From the NCBI RefSeq assembly GCF_001411555.2, contig NC_049901.1, positions 35,846,838-35,910,837 of the forward strand: a stretch of DNA of 64,000 nucleotides, given 5' to 3'. The notes under the pieces were generated by a model that was not told the DNA's origin, searched no databases, and saw only the letters and a program-made list of their open reading frames with translations. Made by a program: the position numbers and the translations under genes. Positions 1-31,826 of this stretch are shown piece after piece (positions within the stretch are counted from its first letter, which is position 1; every line of letters begins with the position of its first letter). The DNA is from Juglans regia. Taxonomy: Eukaryota; Streptophyta; Magnoliopsida; Fagales; Juglandaceae.

Positions 1-184
1 TTGTGGGACAGAGGTTATTATCGTTGCTGATTTTTCTACAATTGTTATTGCTGATTTATAGAGTATTTTGAGTATGAATTCGTGTCCAGCCAAACCTCCT
101 CTCAGATTCTTAGAGTTGAGAGCCCATATTTTTTTTTTTTGTGTTTTCGGTAACTACAATCTGCTGTAGTTATTAGAGTTGGTG

Positions 185-325
185 TTGGTTTTCTGAAGTT
201 GGTTGCTTGGTTCTGTATTGTTGTTGCCGTTGTTGCTTTTTTCTGAAGTTGGTTGCTGTTTTGTATTGTTGTTGCTGTTTTCTGAAGTTGGTTGCTTGGT
301 TCGGTAACTACAATCCGTTGTAGTC
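185..325. repeat. Degenerate tandem repeat
   Basis: The motif 'ttctgaagttggttgct' occurs three times, spaced by 'tgtattgttgttgc' blocks. The array is bracketed by two copies of 'ggtaactacaatc' (near 149 and 301). On the minus strand it gives an Asn/Gln/Thr-rich low-complexity frame that I do not regard as a gene. The rest of 1-1240 holds no recognisable coding signal. Confidence 0.5.
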
Positions 326-919
326 ATCTCAATTCTCAATTCATTTTCATCTCTGCAGAAGTTGATTATTATTGTGGACCTGTTCGACAACATCAATTTG
401 ACCTTTAGAATTTGAATTCTTCTCATTGTAGTTGTTTTAAAACTGCCCACCGATCCACATGGTTCATTTATTAGTGCCTTTGATCTTGGTATTGATGCAT
501 TCCATAATGAAGCTATTGTAAGGATTTGGGGCTGATTCAATGCATCTCATCAACAGATTTTCCCTAATTTAAGCTCTCCTTTCATGTAAGCATGTTTTAG
601 GGTGTATTTATGTGTGTATGTAGTAGTATATGTATGTGGGTAATGGCTTGGACGCTACATTAACGTTTGTGGCTATCTTGATCGATGGTTGCTTTCAATA
701 CCATTTGATCCCGGAAACACCACATATATTATTTGTTACAATTGTTAAGACACTTAAAAAAAAAAAAAACAAGTATATGTATGTGGGTATGTATGCATTT
801 CTTTATGTGCAGAAGCTAAATCCTAATATTTTCTGCATGTATAACATGATTTGCTACTGATCAAAAAGAGATGAGTAGATAATTATTGTTTAGATAATAT
901 TGATTTAGATTGAGTAGAA

Positions 920-1145
920 CATTAACATCAACACATCCAACCAAAAACAGAGATGAGTTTGCTGTTCTTTGCATAACAGATGAGTAATAAAACTTGTTTG
1001 CTGTTCTTCTTTGCAAAATAGAACACTGAGTTTATTTCTTTGCTGTTTTTCTTTGCAAAACAGAACCAGAATTTTATTTCTTTGTTGTTTTTCTGCATAT
1101 TTCTTTGCTTTTTTCCTTTGATATTTTTCTACATATTTCTTTGCA
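920..1145. repeat. Degenerate tandem repeat (ttctttgctgttttt)
   Basis: About five imperfect copies of a unit close to 'ttctttgctgtttttctttgc' follow each other, with the variants 'ttgctgttctttgcataaca' and 'catatttctttgc'. The run is T-rich on the plus strand and has no start, domain or splice context that would make it coding. From 1280 to 1560 there are further imperfect repeats of 'gggactgtgctgctggac' and 'ggataaatatgtggctggg'. Confidence 0.45.
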
Positions 1146-1699
1146 TACCAGATCAGCAAATGAATTTTATTTCTGACTCTGATTTGGAGCATATTTGTGG
1201 ACTGTTTGCATGTCAGTTTGTTTAATTTGTGACAACATCAATTTGATGTTCTCTTATCAAAAAACTTTTATAGAACGTATTTTTTTGAGAATTTAGTGGT
1301 TGCCCAGCCACATGTGGGCTGGATAAATATGTGGCTGGGTAGCAACTAATTTGTGGACTGTTTTGTGGATAAATATGTGACTGGGTATTTATTTGTGGGA
1401 CTCTTGTATGGGACTCTTTTGTATTTGCACTAAGTTTGGGACTGTGTTGCTGGACTTGAATGGGACTGTGCTGCTGGACTTGAATGGGATTGTGTATGTA
1501 TTTATTTGTGGGACTCTTTTGTATGGGACTATGTAGCTGGTTTGTGTATGGTTTGTGTATAATGTGTATGGCTTGCTAGTTTTAGGTTCTTCTATTTTTT
1601 TCTCGGTTCTGATTATATATTTTTTGTAACTTCTATATTTTTACTTCACATTTGGAACTTCTATATTTTCACTTCACATTTGGAACTTCTATATTTTTT

Positions 1700-1972
1700 G
1701 TAGATGAAAAATAATAGGTTGAGGAAAAAAATTAGTTGGAAAACAATAATTTTTAAGTATCAAATTAAATTATTAATTAACATATGGTTAGTGTAATTGC
1801 AAAATATGAAAAACAAAATATTATTATTATTAAAAAAATAATATTATATTAATATTTCGACTAATCTAATGGCTAGTCCAATGTGAATTCATCTAGCTAA
1901 AGATTAAGGCTATAGCCAAAACTTAAATTCTAGCTAAAATTTGGACTTGGCAATCGCCTAGTCCAATGCTCT
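1700..1972. mobile_element. Tourist-like MITE, partial (family A)
   Basis: The right end reads 'gtccaatgctc' followed by TAA. The interior ('attaattaacatatggttagtgtaattgcaaa', broken here only for description) matches the interior of the better-preserved copy at 32623-33093. This family has termini close to GAGCATTGGCATTGG and 3-bp TTA/TAA target duplications, which is typical of PIF/Harbinger-derived Tourist elements. I could not find the left terminus of this copy. Confidence 0.5.
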
Positions 1973-1984
1973 AACGAGCAAGAA

Positions 1985-2400
1985 AGTCTCGGTAATGCCC
2001 TATGTTCCTTGGGCCTCCAAACAACAGAACGGGTAAATAGGCCTCTAACCAGCCCATTTCTTTTGTCTTCTTCGCTCGACCCAAGCTTCTCCTCCAATTG
2101 TTTCTCATTTAATTCAAGGCCCCCCCCATCTTTTGGCCAAAGCCCATCATAAGATCCAATCCTCCATCAACCTTGTTCAGCATAAAATCAATATTTTCCT
2201 TGCATCCAATTAATTCAGATTGTAAATGCCAAAGAGTCCCTTCCACTTCTCCAATTTTTTCCAACACATTGTAATTCCTTCCAATTACTTCACCAGAGTT
2301 ATTTCGCAGGAGTTCTGTCCCACCTTCCTTCCTCCCTCCATCTTCCAGTAATGTTACCCCTCCTTCTTGCTCTAAACAAATTTTAAAGAATCGGCAAAGC
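1985..2400 (-). pseudogene. Possible LINE ORF1-linker remnant
   Basis: On the minus strand a frame of about 90 codons, starting near 2390, is open and rich in Glu, Gly and Leu. Its phrases include EGTLWHLQSELIGC and NKVDGGLDLMMGFG. It resembles the linker between the gag-like and endonuclease parts of plant LINE proteins. It lies 3' of the ORF2 C-terminus in the same orientation, so it would belong to a second, older LINE copy. The assignment is by resemblance only. Confidence 0.25.
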
Positions 2401-2424
2401 CATATACATAGGTCTAAAACAGAA

Positions 2425-5400
2425 AAAATGCCTTAAGCTACGTAGGCACATTATAGACAAGAAAACCACGGACGTCCATGCCATTGAAATCAACAGCAAT
2501 GGCCCAAGTACAAAGTGTTCTAAAGAAAAACTTGCAGCTCCTCCTGCGATCTCTCATTGTCTTCAAATGTCCTGTCATTCCGTTCCTGCCATATACAACA
2601 CATAATGCATATAGGGATCATCTTCTATACGGCTTTAATCTGTTGCATGCCTCTTAGATTGGTCCAGCTGGCTAGCAATGCCACCGCTGTCTCTGGCATA
2701 ACCCAAGACAAGTCTAATCTACTGAATACCTCATTCCATAATACTCGAGCGGTCTTACAATGTAGTAGGAGATGGTTTACAGACTCTCCCCCTTCTCTAC
2801 ACATGCAACAACACCAATTTACAATGATTACACTTCGTTTCCTCAAGTTGTCAATTGTGAGAATCTTTCCCAACGAAACTGTCCATACAAAAAACGCTGC
2901 TTTGGGAGGCGCCTTATGTCTCCAAAGCCTTCTCCATGGAAACTGAGTTCGGGGTTCTTGTGTGAGAGCCTTGTAAAAGAGCGAACTGAGAATGCCCATT
3001 TACCATCTAGTATCCACCACACTAAATCTTCCTGTTGAGTGCTTGGTAATATAGAGTATAGAAGGCTGTAAAAATCTGAAAAGCTGCTCATTTCCCAGTC
3101 TTGTGCCGCTCTACTAAAGGTGATGTTCCGACGGATCTGCTCCCCCAGATATCTCCATAACTTCCGCCACTGATACATCTTTAGCACTAGCGATATTGAA
3201 CAGAGAAAAATATCTCTTGTAGGGTACTATTACCACACTATATATCTCTCCAGAATTTGATCCTAGAGCCCTCTCCCAGAAGAAGTCTAGTATGTCTACT
3301 CAAGGCCTCCCAACCTCTTCTAATGTGTTTCCACAAACCCACTCCATACGCCCCCCTTACTTCGTTAGTGCACCATCCCCCTCATAAATCCTTATATTTG
3401 CTCTCAATCCCCAGTTTTTACAGAGCTTCTGGTTCCTTATGATATAACCACAATCACTTGCAAAGTAAAGCCCGATTAAAGGTCTCCATACTTCTAATGC
3501 CCAAAACACCATTAGAAATAGGGTGGCATATCGTCTCCCATTTGACTAAGTGAAATTTGAACTCCTCCCCCACTCCACTCCACTCCACAAGAAATCACGT
3601 TGGGATTTCTCAATTCAAAACAACACACTTGCAAGTAAAGGAAACAAGGATAAAAAAATATGTTGGTAAGTTAAGAGTATTTTTTATCAACATCATCCTA
3701 CCACCTTTTGACAAATACATCATTTTCCATCCCACTAGCCTCCGTTCTACTTTCTCAACCACTGTGTCCCATATAGAGGATGCTCTCGAAGGAGCCCCCA
3801 ATGGAAGGCCCAGATAAGTCATGGGGAGTGAGGCTATCTTGCACTCCCAACGTGTTGGCCAACTGTCGTAGGTTAAGAACACCTCTAATGGGCACCATCT
3901 TTGATTTGTCGAAGTTCACTTTCAAACCGGATACTGCTTCAAAACATAGGAGCAAAGCCTTCAGTGCTCGAATTTGATTTTGATCTGCCTCACAAAAGAT
4001 AAAAGAGTACCATTTGCAAACAATAAATGAGATATATTAACGGTTCCCCTCTCAGGGGATCCAATCGAAAAACCATCCACGAAACCATTATTAGCCAATG
4101 CCGAAGTTATCATACTAAGCGCCTCCATCACAATAACAAACAGCAAAGGCGACAAGGGATCTACTTGTCTTAAGCCTCATGTGCTATGAAAAAATCAACC
4201 GGACTGCCATTTATCAACACTGAGAATTTCGCCATTGATATGCACCAACGGATCCAAGTCCGCCATCTCTCCCCAAAGCCACACCTCCCAAGAAGGTAGA
4301 GAAGGAACTCCCAGTTAACATGATCCTACGCCTTCTTCATATCTAGCTTGCAAATGATCCCTGTTTTTGACAGCCTTTAACCTACTATCCAGACATTCAT
4401 TGGCAATAAGAACTATATCAAGAATCTGTTTCCCTTTTACAAAAGCATTTTGAAGTTTTCTAATGATCTTCCCCAACACCTCACTTAGACAGTTCGCCAG
4501 CACTTTGGAAATGCAAGAAAAGTGGTGTTAAGGTTTTTCTCGAATTTTCCCACCAAGAAAAGCTCCTGGAACACCCACATAAGATCTTCTTTTATCAATT
4601 CTCAACAAGTTTGAAAGAAACTCATAGAGAAACCATTAGGCCCCAGTGCCTTGTCTTCCATTTTCTTCACTACATCATAAACCTTCGCCTCCTCAAAGGC
4701 CCTCTCCATCCGAGATACATCATTCACCTCAATGACGACAAAAGCAAGGCCATCAAGTGTAGGTCGCCATCCCTCCTGCTCAGTTAGGAGCTGCTCAAAG
4801 AAGCCTACTACATGTTCTTCAATAACCTGCTCTTCCTTGCATTCAACACCATCAATTTTCAACAACTCAATGTTGTTGTTTCTCCAATGGAAGTTTGCAA
4901 TTCTATGGAAATATTTGGTACTTTGATCTCCTTCCCTCAACCACAAGGCTCTCGATTTTTCATTTTTGCTAGCTCGTCCTGTGTAAGAGGCCGCATCTCT
5001 TGTAATCTCTCAAGCTCTTGGATTTCCATCACCTTGCTTTTCTTGCGCTCCCTTATATCTCCAAAAGTCAGTATATTCCAAAGCTTCAGATCTTTTTTTA
5101 GCGCCTTCAATTTACCTGCTAGAATGAAGCTAGGGGTACCCTGAAACTGATACGAGGACCACCATTGTCTCACCCTCTCTACAAAGCCTTCTGACTTCAG
5201 CCACATGTTTTCAAATTTGAAATACCTTCGCTTTCTTTGAATACCACTGCAATCAAGCATGATAGGCCAATGATTCAAGCAAAGACAAGACATTCATTTT
5301 TGCCATACATCCGGAAAATGACTTTTCCATTATGGTGATATTAAGAAACGATCCAAACGAGACCAAGACTGATTGTCATCCCATTCAGGGATGACTAAAA

Positions 5401-5700
5401 TACCTTTACCCTTTCCTGTACCATACTCTATCATCTTCAAAAACCTACCAGACTAATTATGGCCCCCCTGCAGCATAAAAACTGTCTCCCTCCCTTCTAG
5501 TCTGATAATCTACCATCTTACCAAATTTCTTCAGACAATCCTCCATGACCTTTGCAAACCAATCAACCATACCTCCAGATAAGTATAAAGAAATAGTATA
5601 TTTCCTGCCCTTTTCTGAAATGCAGAAAGCATTGCCTCCTTTTCTCCTGAATACGAACACCTTAGCTTCTATACATAAACTTCTGATCCATCACTAAGAT
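2425..5700 (-). pseudogene. Decayed LINE-1 type retrotransposon (reverse transcriptase)
   Basis: Minus-strand blocks appear in the order of a plant LINE protein. First comes an N-terminal block with FVFRRKGGNAFCIS (about 5660). The end of the endonuclease follows, with SWSRLDRFL and a degraded SDHWPIMLDC (5400-5200), then the linker FKFENMWLKSEGF. Reverse transcriptase pieces include [12 protein letters not shown] (4400), [12 protein letters not shown] (4150), LLFANGTLLSF (4030) and [13 protein letters not shown] (3810). The zinc-binding RVT tail is VNHLLLHCKTARVLWNEVF (2800). Frames change repeatedly and stops interrupt them. The catalytic FADD box is altered to FANG and most of the endonuclease core is missing, so the copy is dead. 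It lies in the last visible intron of the NDR-type kinase gene, in the same transcriptional direction. Confidence 0.85.
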
Positions 5701-6002
5701 AACAACTAACCAAAAAAGGAACACAACCAATCCAAGGTGGGGGAAGAAACACACAGGAAGATCAAGAAACATTCCCAGCAGAAACCACTGGAAATGGGAA
5801 CTGGAAAGTCATCGAGAGAGAAGAGAGAGAACACCTCCAGTTTCAAATAGTTATCATAACTCAAAACACATACTCTTAAAACCATTTACATTGATGGTTA
5901 GATGTATGAAAAACACTGTTGGAATGGGTAGAGAAAAGATACTTGTTGGGTTAAGTTTTATCTTTCCATGCCATCAACTTCCTGATTTTCTCTTCTTCTT
6001 GT

Positions 6003-6062
6003 TTTTGATAAGTAAACAGTTAAATTATATTAATACGAATAGGCATAGCCCAAGTACATGGG
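6003..6062 (-). repeat. LINE 3' tail, antisense
   Basis: The plus strand reads 'ttgataagtaaacag...taggcatagcccaagtaca'. This is the reverse complement of the conserved LINE 3' end found on the plus strand near 22040 and 23900 ('gtacttgggctatgcctatt...tttacttatcaa'). It is a 5'-truncated LINE insertion in intron 10 of the kinase gene. Confidence 0.6.
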
Positions 6063-6278
6063 GAACTTCCTGATACTCTTATTAATTTACTAATTCAAAA
6101 CTCACACCTCACTCCCGTTCCTAAATACTCTAATGGAAAACCATCACCGGCTGAACAGCATTTTGGCTGTTGTAAGCTTCTTTGACTTAATAGAGAAATA
6201 CTTAACAAGCAAACAACAGGAATAAGTGAATTACTTTGTGCCAATTAGTTTGTTCTTTTGTGCAGAAAGATTGCATAC

Positions 6279-26059
<19,781 letters not shown>

Positions 26060-26118
26060 AACCTCTCTCTCCCTCTCTCTCCCCCTCTCTCTCGTCTAAA
26101 TATTTTCTAGGGGGAGGG
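26060..26118 (-). promoter_or_regulatory. GA-rich 5' leader of the kinase gene
   Basis: Directly upstream of the ATG the transcript strand is a purine-rich GAGAGAGA/GGGAGAGAG tract about 45 bp long, as in many plant 5' leaders. An AT-rich 'gaaaatatttaga' lies just upstream, but it is not a convincing TATA box. The transcription start is not determined. Confidence 0.35.
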
Positions 26119-26391
26119 GTGTGTGTGTGAATTTTGATGATGGTGACAACGAAGCAACACCCTGGGGACCTCAAAAATTACAGACAATAACTCTCCTTCC
26201 TTCAACGTCTATTTTGTCTATCCCACACGTGGGATTCGGTGATTGGTCCATTCCAGGGGCTCCGACAGCTGGACTTGGAGACCAACACCTGGGATTAACG
26301 TTGACGACCATTTCTGGCAGCTCTATCAACGGTCATAAATCGTCTGAAACATAAAATTTTGAGGCAGATCGACCGGTCTGTAGCGACTCTA

Positions 26392-26575
26392 TGGATACGT
26401 TTGGATTCGAAGATGATTTGAGATGAACTGAGATGAGCTGAGATGAATTGTGAATAATAATGAGATGAGTTGTGAATAGTAGTGAGATTTATGAGTTAAA
26501 ATTGCTGAATAGTAGTGAGATGAGTTGAGATGAGCTGAGATGAGCTGAAATCACTTATGAATCCAAACGAGTCCA
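26392..26575. mobile_element. Short MITE upstream of the kinase gene (family B)
   Basis: The ends are TGGATACGTTTGGATTC and the inverted GAATCCAAACGAGTCCA, with TA on both outer sides. The interior is built of 'gagatgagctgagatgag' repeats. Related AT-rich copies carrying 'catctcatctca' occur at 31255, 55031, 55382 and 57026. It lies about 330 bp upstream of the kinase ATG. Confidence 0.75.
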
Positions 26576-26842
26576 TATGTATGATAATGGGACCAAGCCA
26601 ACTTCTGTGTTTCGCCAAAATAACATATTTGTGTGAAGCAAACGTCATCCACGAGATCAGATCAAATTGTGTTTTTTTTTTTTTAATAAAGACTCAATTT
26701 TATATGAAATATGGTTATATTTTATTAGTGTCATACATATTTATTCATATGACTCATTCTAAATAACTTTGTAATAGAACTATTTAAATAAAAAAATTGC
26801 TCAAAATAAAATACATCATACACTCGAATCTCGAATAGTTAG

Positions 26843-28057
26843 TGTTAGGGGAGTATTCCCTTAGACCTGGGCTGAACCGAACGGACTCGGCCCAAGCAGC
26901 TTAGGTAACATGGTCAAGACTAGGCTGAAGAGGATTAGACCAATCCAAAAGGTTCATAGTGGGAAAAGGTAGTAAGCGTGCCTTGCGTGGGGCCCAGTCA
27001 AAAGTACGAATCGCTCCTAACTACCCATGATCAAGGCATCAAGGTCAAATCAAGGTGTTAGGAATGGCCCTGACACCCAAGCACTGAAAGCAACGTAGAC
27101 AGAGGCGCCGACAACTCAGGAGCAGGATGCTAGGAACAACCCCTGTACTCAAGTATTGATGATGGGCTCACCTGACCATGGTCACACCACATTAAATGGA
27201 AGACAACGCCAAGCACGGCACGACATGGCACGGACTGAGTCGTCACTGAGGTGTTAGTAGCAATGTTTTGAAAATCGTTTCGTACTGGCCGGTACGGTCG
27301 GTATTTGCCGTACCGGCCACTAGGCCGGTACAAGTACTACCTGTATTTCATACCGGTCGGCTTGTGTTTCGACCTGTACCAGCCTGTGTTTCGGCTGTAC
27401 CGGCCGATATTTCGGCCTTCATTTTTTTTTTTTAATTTTTTCAAACTAAAAGCTCATTTTTTGACCCCCAATTCAGATTAGACTATTTATAATTTATATA
27501 TATATATTTATATATAATTTATTTATATATAGACTATTATTTTGGAATATAATTTTGAAATATAATTTATTTATATATCGACTATCCCGAAATGTTATCC
27601 CGAAACGTTATCCCAAAACGGTACCGGTACCAAAATATTTCATTCCAGTGCCTTGACCGGTACAGCGTCCGGTACGATATTCAAAACATTGGTTAGTAGT
27701 TGCCACAATTAGGCGTGGGGCCCTGCCACATGACGAAAGACTAAAAAGGAACACAACAGGAGGGGATGCGGGCGACACCCCCACGATCTGATTGACAAGT
27801 ACGGACGACACCTCCTCGAATCCCTTCATCAGAAGATCACACTGGCTAGATATATAAATACCCTCACACACCCTCTAGGGGGTTCTCTCTTTGATTGAAT
27901 GTTTTTCTCCTAGATTTACTTTGTCACCCTCTCCCTATGACTAACTTAAGTATTGGAGATACTACGGCATCCCGAGCCCCTCATTCTCTATCTCAATAGG
28001 ATCCAAACCAAGCTTAGCAGCGTGAAGTTGCCCAAACAGTGAAACACAACCTCAACA
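26843..28057. mobile_element. Solo LTR with nested MITE
   Basis: The segment begins TGTTAGGGGAG and ends CCTCAACA, so it has TG...CA termini. It is flanked by the same 5 bp, gttag (26838-26842 and 28058-28062). A TATA-like 'gatatataaatacc' lies near 27848, as expected in an LTR. No second LTR or internal coding region adjoins it, so it is best read as a solo LTR left by recombination. Without the nested 431-bp MITE it would be about 776 bp. The superfamily is not determined. Confidence 0.75.
27261..27691. mobile_element. hAT-type MITE inside the solo LTR
   Basis: The terminal inverted repeats begin CAATGTTTTGAAAATCGTTT and, on the other strand, CAATGTTTTGAATATCGTAC. A perfect 8-bp duplication, gttagtag, lies at 27253-27260 and 27692-27699. 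The interior has many 'ggtaccggccggta'-like palindromic motifs around an AT-rich core. No transposase is encoded. Confidence 0.92.
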
Positions 28058-28871
28058 GTTAGATTTCTAAGTTTTAAATATAATAGTAATTTTATTGGAA
28101 ACCCAAAAAATATATTTTTTAAATTAAAAATAAAAAGGTCCACCCTTGATGAGGTTACGGATATGGTGACCATTGGTTTTATTTTTTATATTTTTGGTTT
28201 TTATTACTTTTAGAATTTAAGAAATTTAGATAGTTTCTCATATAGGTTTTTGTATAAAAATATGTTTTTTAACTTGACTAGTTAGGGCAACGTGCGCTGC
28301 ACGTTTGCCCAGTTGTCTACTATTAAATGCTACGAGATGTATAATAGACAGTAAAATATGACCAACTTCAGATAAAATCATCGTGTAAAGCAAATCATCA
28401 TATTATCACAAGCAACATATGAGTAAGGATTTTTGACTAAATCATTTTCTTTTTTATCTCATATTATAAATCCTAATATCAATTATTATATCCAATAATA
28501 TTTTTACGAGTTCCGGATAAAATAACATATATTGAGAATTTTAGATCTTGTTAGGCAACAAACTCAAGAATTGAATACACTTAAAATGAAATGTAACATC
28601 CATAAGCAAATTAAGATTATTTCTTTTACTAAAAATAAAATATTGTTTGGTTAAACTTACAAAAATCTCTTGTTTAAAAGGCTAATGTTTCTATAATATT
28701 AAAAAATAATATTCTAACAATATTTTATTTAATTTTTAACTTTCATTTCAACTAATCTCATCTCAATTAGGATCTAATCTATCAAAAAAAAAAAACCTCA
28801 GTATCCAAACTCACCTAATCGGCAAAAGAGCAAAAATATAAGAGAACCGGATTTGATAAGAAAACAGAAAA

Positions 28872-28880
<9 letters not shown>

Positions 28881-28917
<37 letters not shown>
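28881..28917. repeat. (GA)n microsatellite
   Basis: About 18 uninterrupted GA dinucleotides follow a poly-A run inside the Helitron. Confidence 0.95.
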
Positions 28918-28921
<4 letters not shown>

Positions 28922-30310
28922 TTATAAGAACACTGTTCATCCTTTACTTATTTTCAAATAAAAGTCTATTTAAAAATAGATTTTATTCCAAAATTTTCAT
29001 ATCATATCCCATCTCATTTTTAAACATAACTGAAATACAAAACTTTTAAAATAATCATTACAACTTTCTCAAAATTTCAAATTTCAAATAAAATATAATT
29101 ATTATAAAATTATAATCTAAGTGTCTTATAATATTTTAATTTTATAATATTTTTTATTTAACTCTGTCTCTCTTTCAATTATTTTTTATAAAATTTCATC
29201 TCATCTAACTATCTCCAACATTATATAAATTTTCAGAGAATGAAAAAATTAAAAATGTTTTAATATATATTAACATATTCTAGACCATATTACTTAACAC
29301 TACAGATAATGTTAAATTATTGCGTTAGTTTAAAAGCAGTTTAGTTCTTAATTTAAGAATGCAAACTACATCATCTTAATTTACTTCAAAAGTTTTCATA
29401 ACTCTTTTTAATATTATTAAAACAGAAACACTATAAGAAATAATAACAATGAAAAACATTAATTTATTTAACATTTTCACACTTGGCTAAATAAAATAAT
29501 AATAATGACATATTATATTTTTAAATTATTAAGAAGTTATAATTTATTTCCTTATGAAAATTTGTAATTATACTAACCAACCTATTATTATTACTATTAA
29601 TAATTATAGTTGGATGCGCATGTTGTATATTTTTTATTTCCAAAATAAATATATAATGTGTCAGTTTTAAAATTCAAAACTATAGTGGTAAGTATTAAAT
29701 AATTTAATCATATATTTTATAAAGTCTCATCCTTTACATTTTAAAAAAGGTAATGATAGGGTTACTACCCTATTACGACCCAATTACTACTTATAGTTAA
29801 TTTTAAGTTTTTTTTATTTTTTTATCATTTTCTTTGAAGTATTTTTTTAACATCCTTAATCGAAAAAATTAAAAAAATATATAATTTTATTAATAATCAC
29901 TTCCTTAACCATTAAGTAAAATAAAAAATTTTAAAAAAATCAAATATAAAAGAATAGTAGATGAGTAGTAAGAGAATAGTAACCATATCATTTTCCTTTA
30001 AAAAAATTAAAAAACTATAGTACATTAGAAACTATAGATCTACCTCAAATAATGTAATTAATTCCAGGTTAATTAATAAACTATTCAGTTTATCCATAAA
30101 TAAAAAAATATATTTAAGTTTATTTCTTAATAAATCATTAAACAAAAATCATTAATAAGGAAAAAATTAGATTTATATTGAAATAGAACAATTGAATTCA
30201 ATATTTACATAATTCAAAATTAAAGGAAATAAAAGTATAAAACACAATAAAAGACACAGCCGCTCTTACTAGAAAAATAAAATAAAATTAAAAAAAAAAG
30301 CCGCGGCTTG

Positions 30311-30770
30311 GATTCGCTCGTGGCAGTCAACGGCGGCACGATAGGGGTTGATATTGGAAGGGGAGGAACGCCAGACGGAGGGGAAGAGAATGGGTGGGGC
30401 GGTGTTAGCCACGCCGGCGTGCAGCGGCGCACTGGAGGCGACGAAGAATCGGACGGGCCGCGGCTTAGATTCGCTCGTGGCGGTCAACGGCGGCACGATA
30501 GGGGCTGATATTGGAAGATGAGGAACACCGGACGGAGGGGAAGAGAATGGGTGGGGGGTGCAATACCGAAGGCGTACAAGTGACTGATGAGATCCGACGA
30601 GTCACATGGATTCACTCGTGGCGGTCAACGGCGGCACGATAGCGGCTGAGATTGGAAGGGAATGGACGCCGGTTTGAGGGGAAGAGAATGAGAGCGGTGG
30701 TGTCGAGCACGAAGGTGTGCGGCGGCGCACTGCAGGAGATGAAGAAACGGACTGGGGAGAGGGAAGAAGG
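30311..30770. repeat. GC-rich repeat, three units of about 140-160 bp
   Basis: Units start at 30311, 30468 and 30609, each with 'gattcgctcgtggc(a/g)gtca' then 'acggcggcacgata'. Each then has a segment with 'gaggggaagagaatg'. The block is strongly GC-rich in an AT-rich Helitron. Open frames on both strands follow from the composition, and I do not call a gene. Confidence 0.85.
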
Positions 30771-31254
30771 GCCTCACGCGCGAGAGAAATGCAAAATGGG
30801 AAGAATCTCAGTGGCAAAACCGAAATTTGGGAATAGAAGCTGGGATAAAATTGGAAACGAAAATATTAAACGAAAATACTGTTCATAGGCGATTCGCACT
30901 TTATATATAAGTAGATGTTGTAATTTTTATGTTTTAAATTAACTTTTTGGATTTTTTTTTTTTTTTTTTAAGATGCGATGTCAACATGTCTAACCATTTA
31001 CTAATGGAAACCTCCACGACAAATTTGATCGATCTTATCATAAGAATCATTTTTATATTTAACACAAAAGAATATAATTAAATGTCTGAAAAAACTTTAA
31101 GAACCTGTAAACAAACCCAGACCTAATAAACTCATTTAAAAAATAATCAAATTAATTAAAGTTTTAAAATCAAAACAAACAAAAAAAATTTTAAAAATCT
31201 CAAATAAATTAAAAAAATTAAAATTATAAAAAAAACTTAAAGATTTATGTTTCA

Positions 31255-31430
31255 TTTGATTACACAGATGATATGAAAGTTAAAAGTTGAATAAAATATT
31301 ATTATAATATTATTTTTATTTTAAAATTTAAAAAAATTGAATTATTTATTATATTTTGTGTAAAAATTTTAAAAAAAAATTATAATAATTAAATAAAATA
31401 AGATAAATAATTTATATAACTAAACAAAAA
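31255..31430. mobile_element. MITE remnant (family B)
   Basis: The interior 'aataaaatattattataata' followed by 'ttgaattatttattata' and 'taagataaataat' matches the cores of copies at 55031, 55382 and 57026. The termini here have decayed. Confidence 0.45.
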
Positions 31431-31826
31431 CATAAAAAAATTAAATAAAAAAATAAAAACCCAACATGGCCTCTCATGGGTGGCCTACCCAAGGGTGACT
31501 CACAAGGACCAATGTCCAATGTGGTGTGGTCAATCTGTCGCGATATGGGTGTGTTGATGGTAGCGAGGCCACCAAGTGAGTCTCCGTCTAGTATTATATT
31601 TGAGTTAGTATTATATTTGAGTAATGCTAGAAAGAAGTTATTATAATAGTATATATTTTGTATTCATTACGTGGTTGCTTCTAATTGATTATTCTCAATA
31701 CTCAATTGGAGAGATGTGTGATCTAGATGATATCACATCATATGTGCAAAATATATGTTCTTAATATTGACTTCTATATATATTTATTCATTATACTTAT
31801 CCATTCCTTCCAAATATAATGATATC

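Larger units (their letters stand above)
28278..30915 (-). mobile_element. Non-autonomous Helitron
   Basis: On the minus strand the element starts TCTACTTATATATAAAG, preceded by A. It ends with a hairpin (stem GGGCAAACGTGC / GCACGTTGCCC) followed by TAA and CTAG, then T outside. A 5' TC, a 3' hairpin close to CTRR and insertion between A and T are the defining Helitron marks. The interior is AT-rich and carries a (GA)n run (28881-28917) and a GC-rich triple repeat near the 5' end. No Rep/helicase coding region is visible, so it depends on another element. Confidence 0.82.

Noticed and set aside
154..540. 128-codon minus-strand frame rich in Asn, Gln and Thr
   Set aside because: Half of it translates the tandem repeat at 185-325; no motif or splice context was found.
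30220..30817. Several frames on both strands in the GC-rich triple repeat
   Set aside because: GC-rich composition removes stops; the peptide repeats with the DNA unit and has no recognisable domain.
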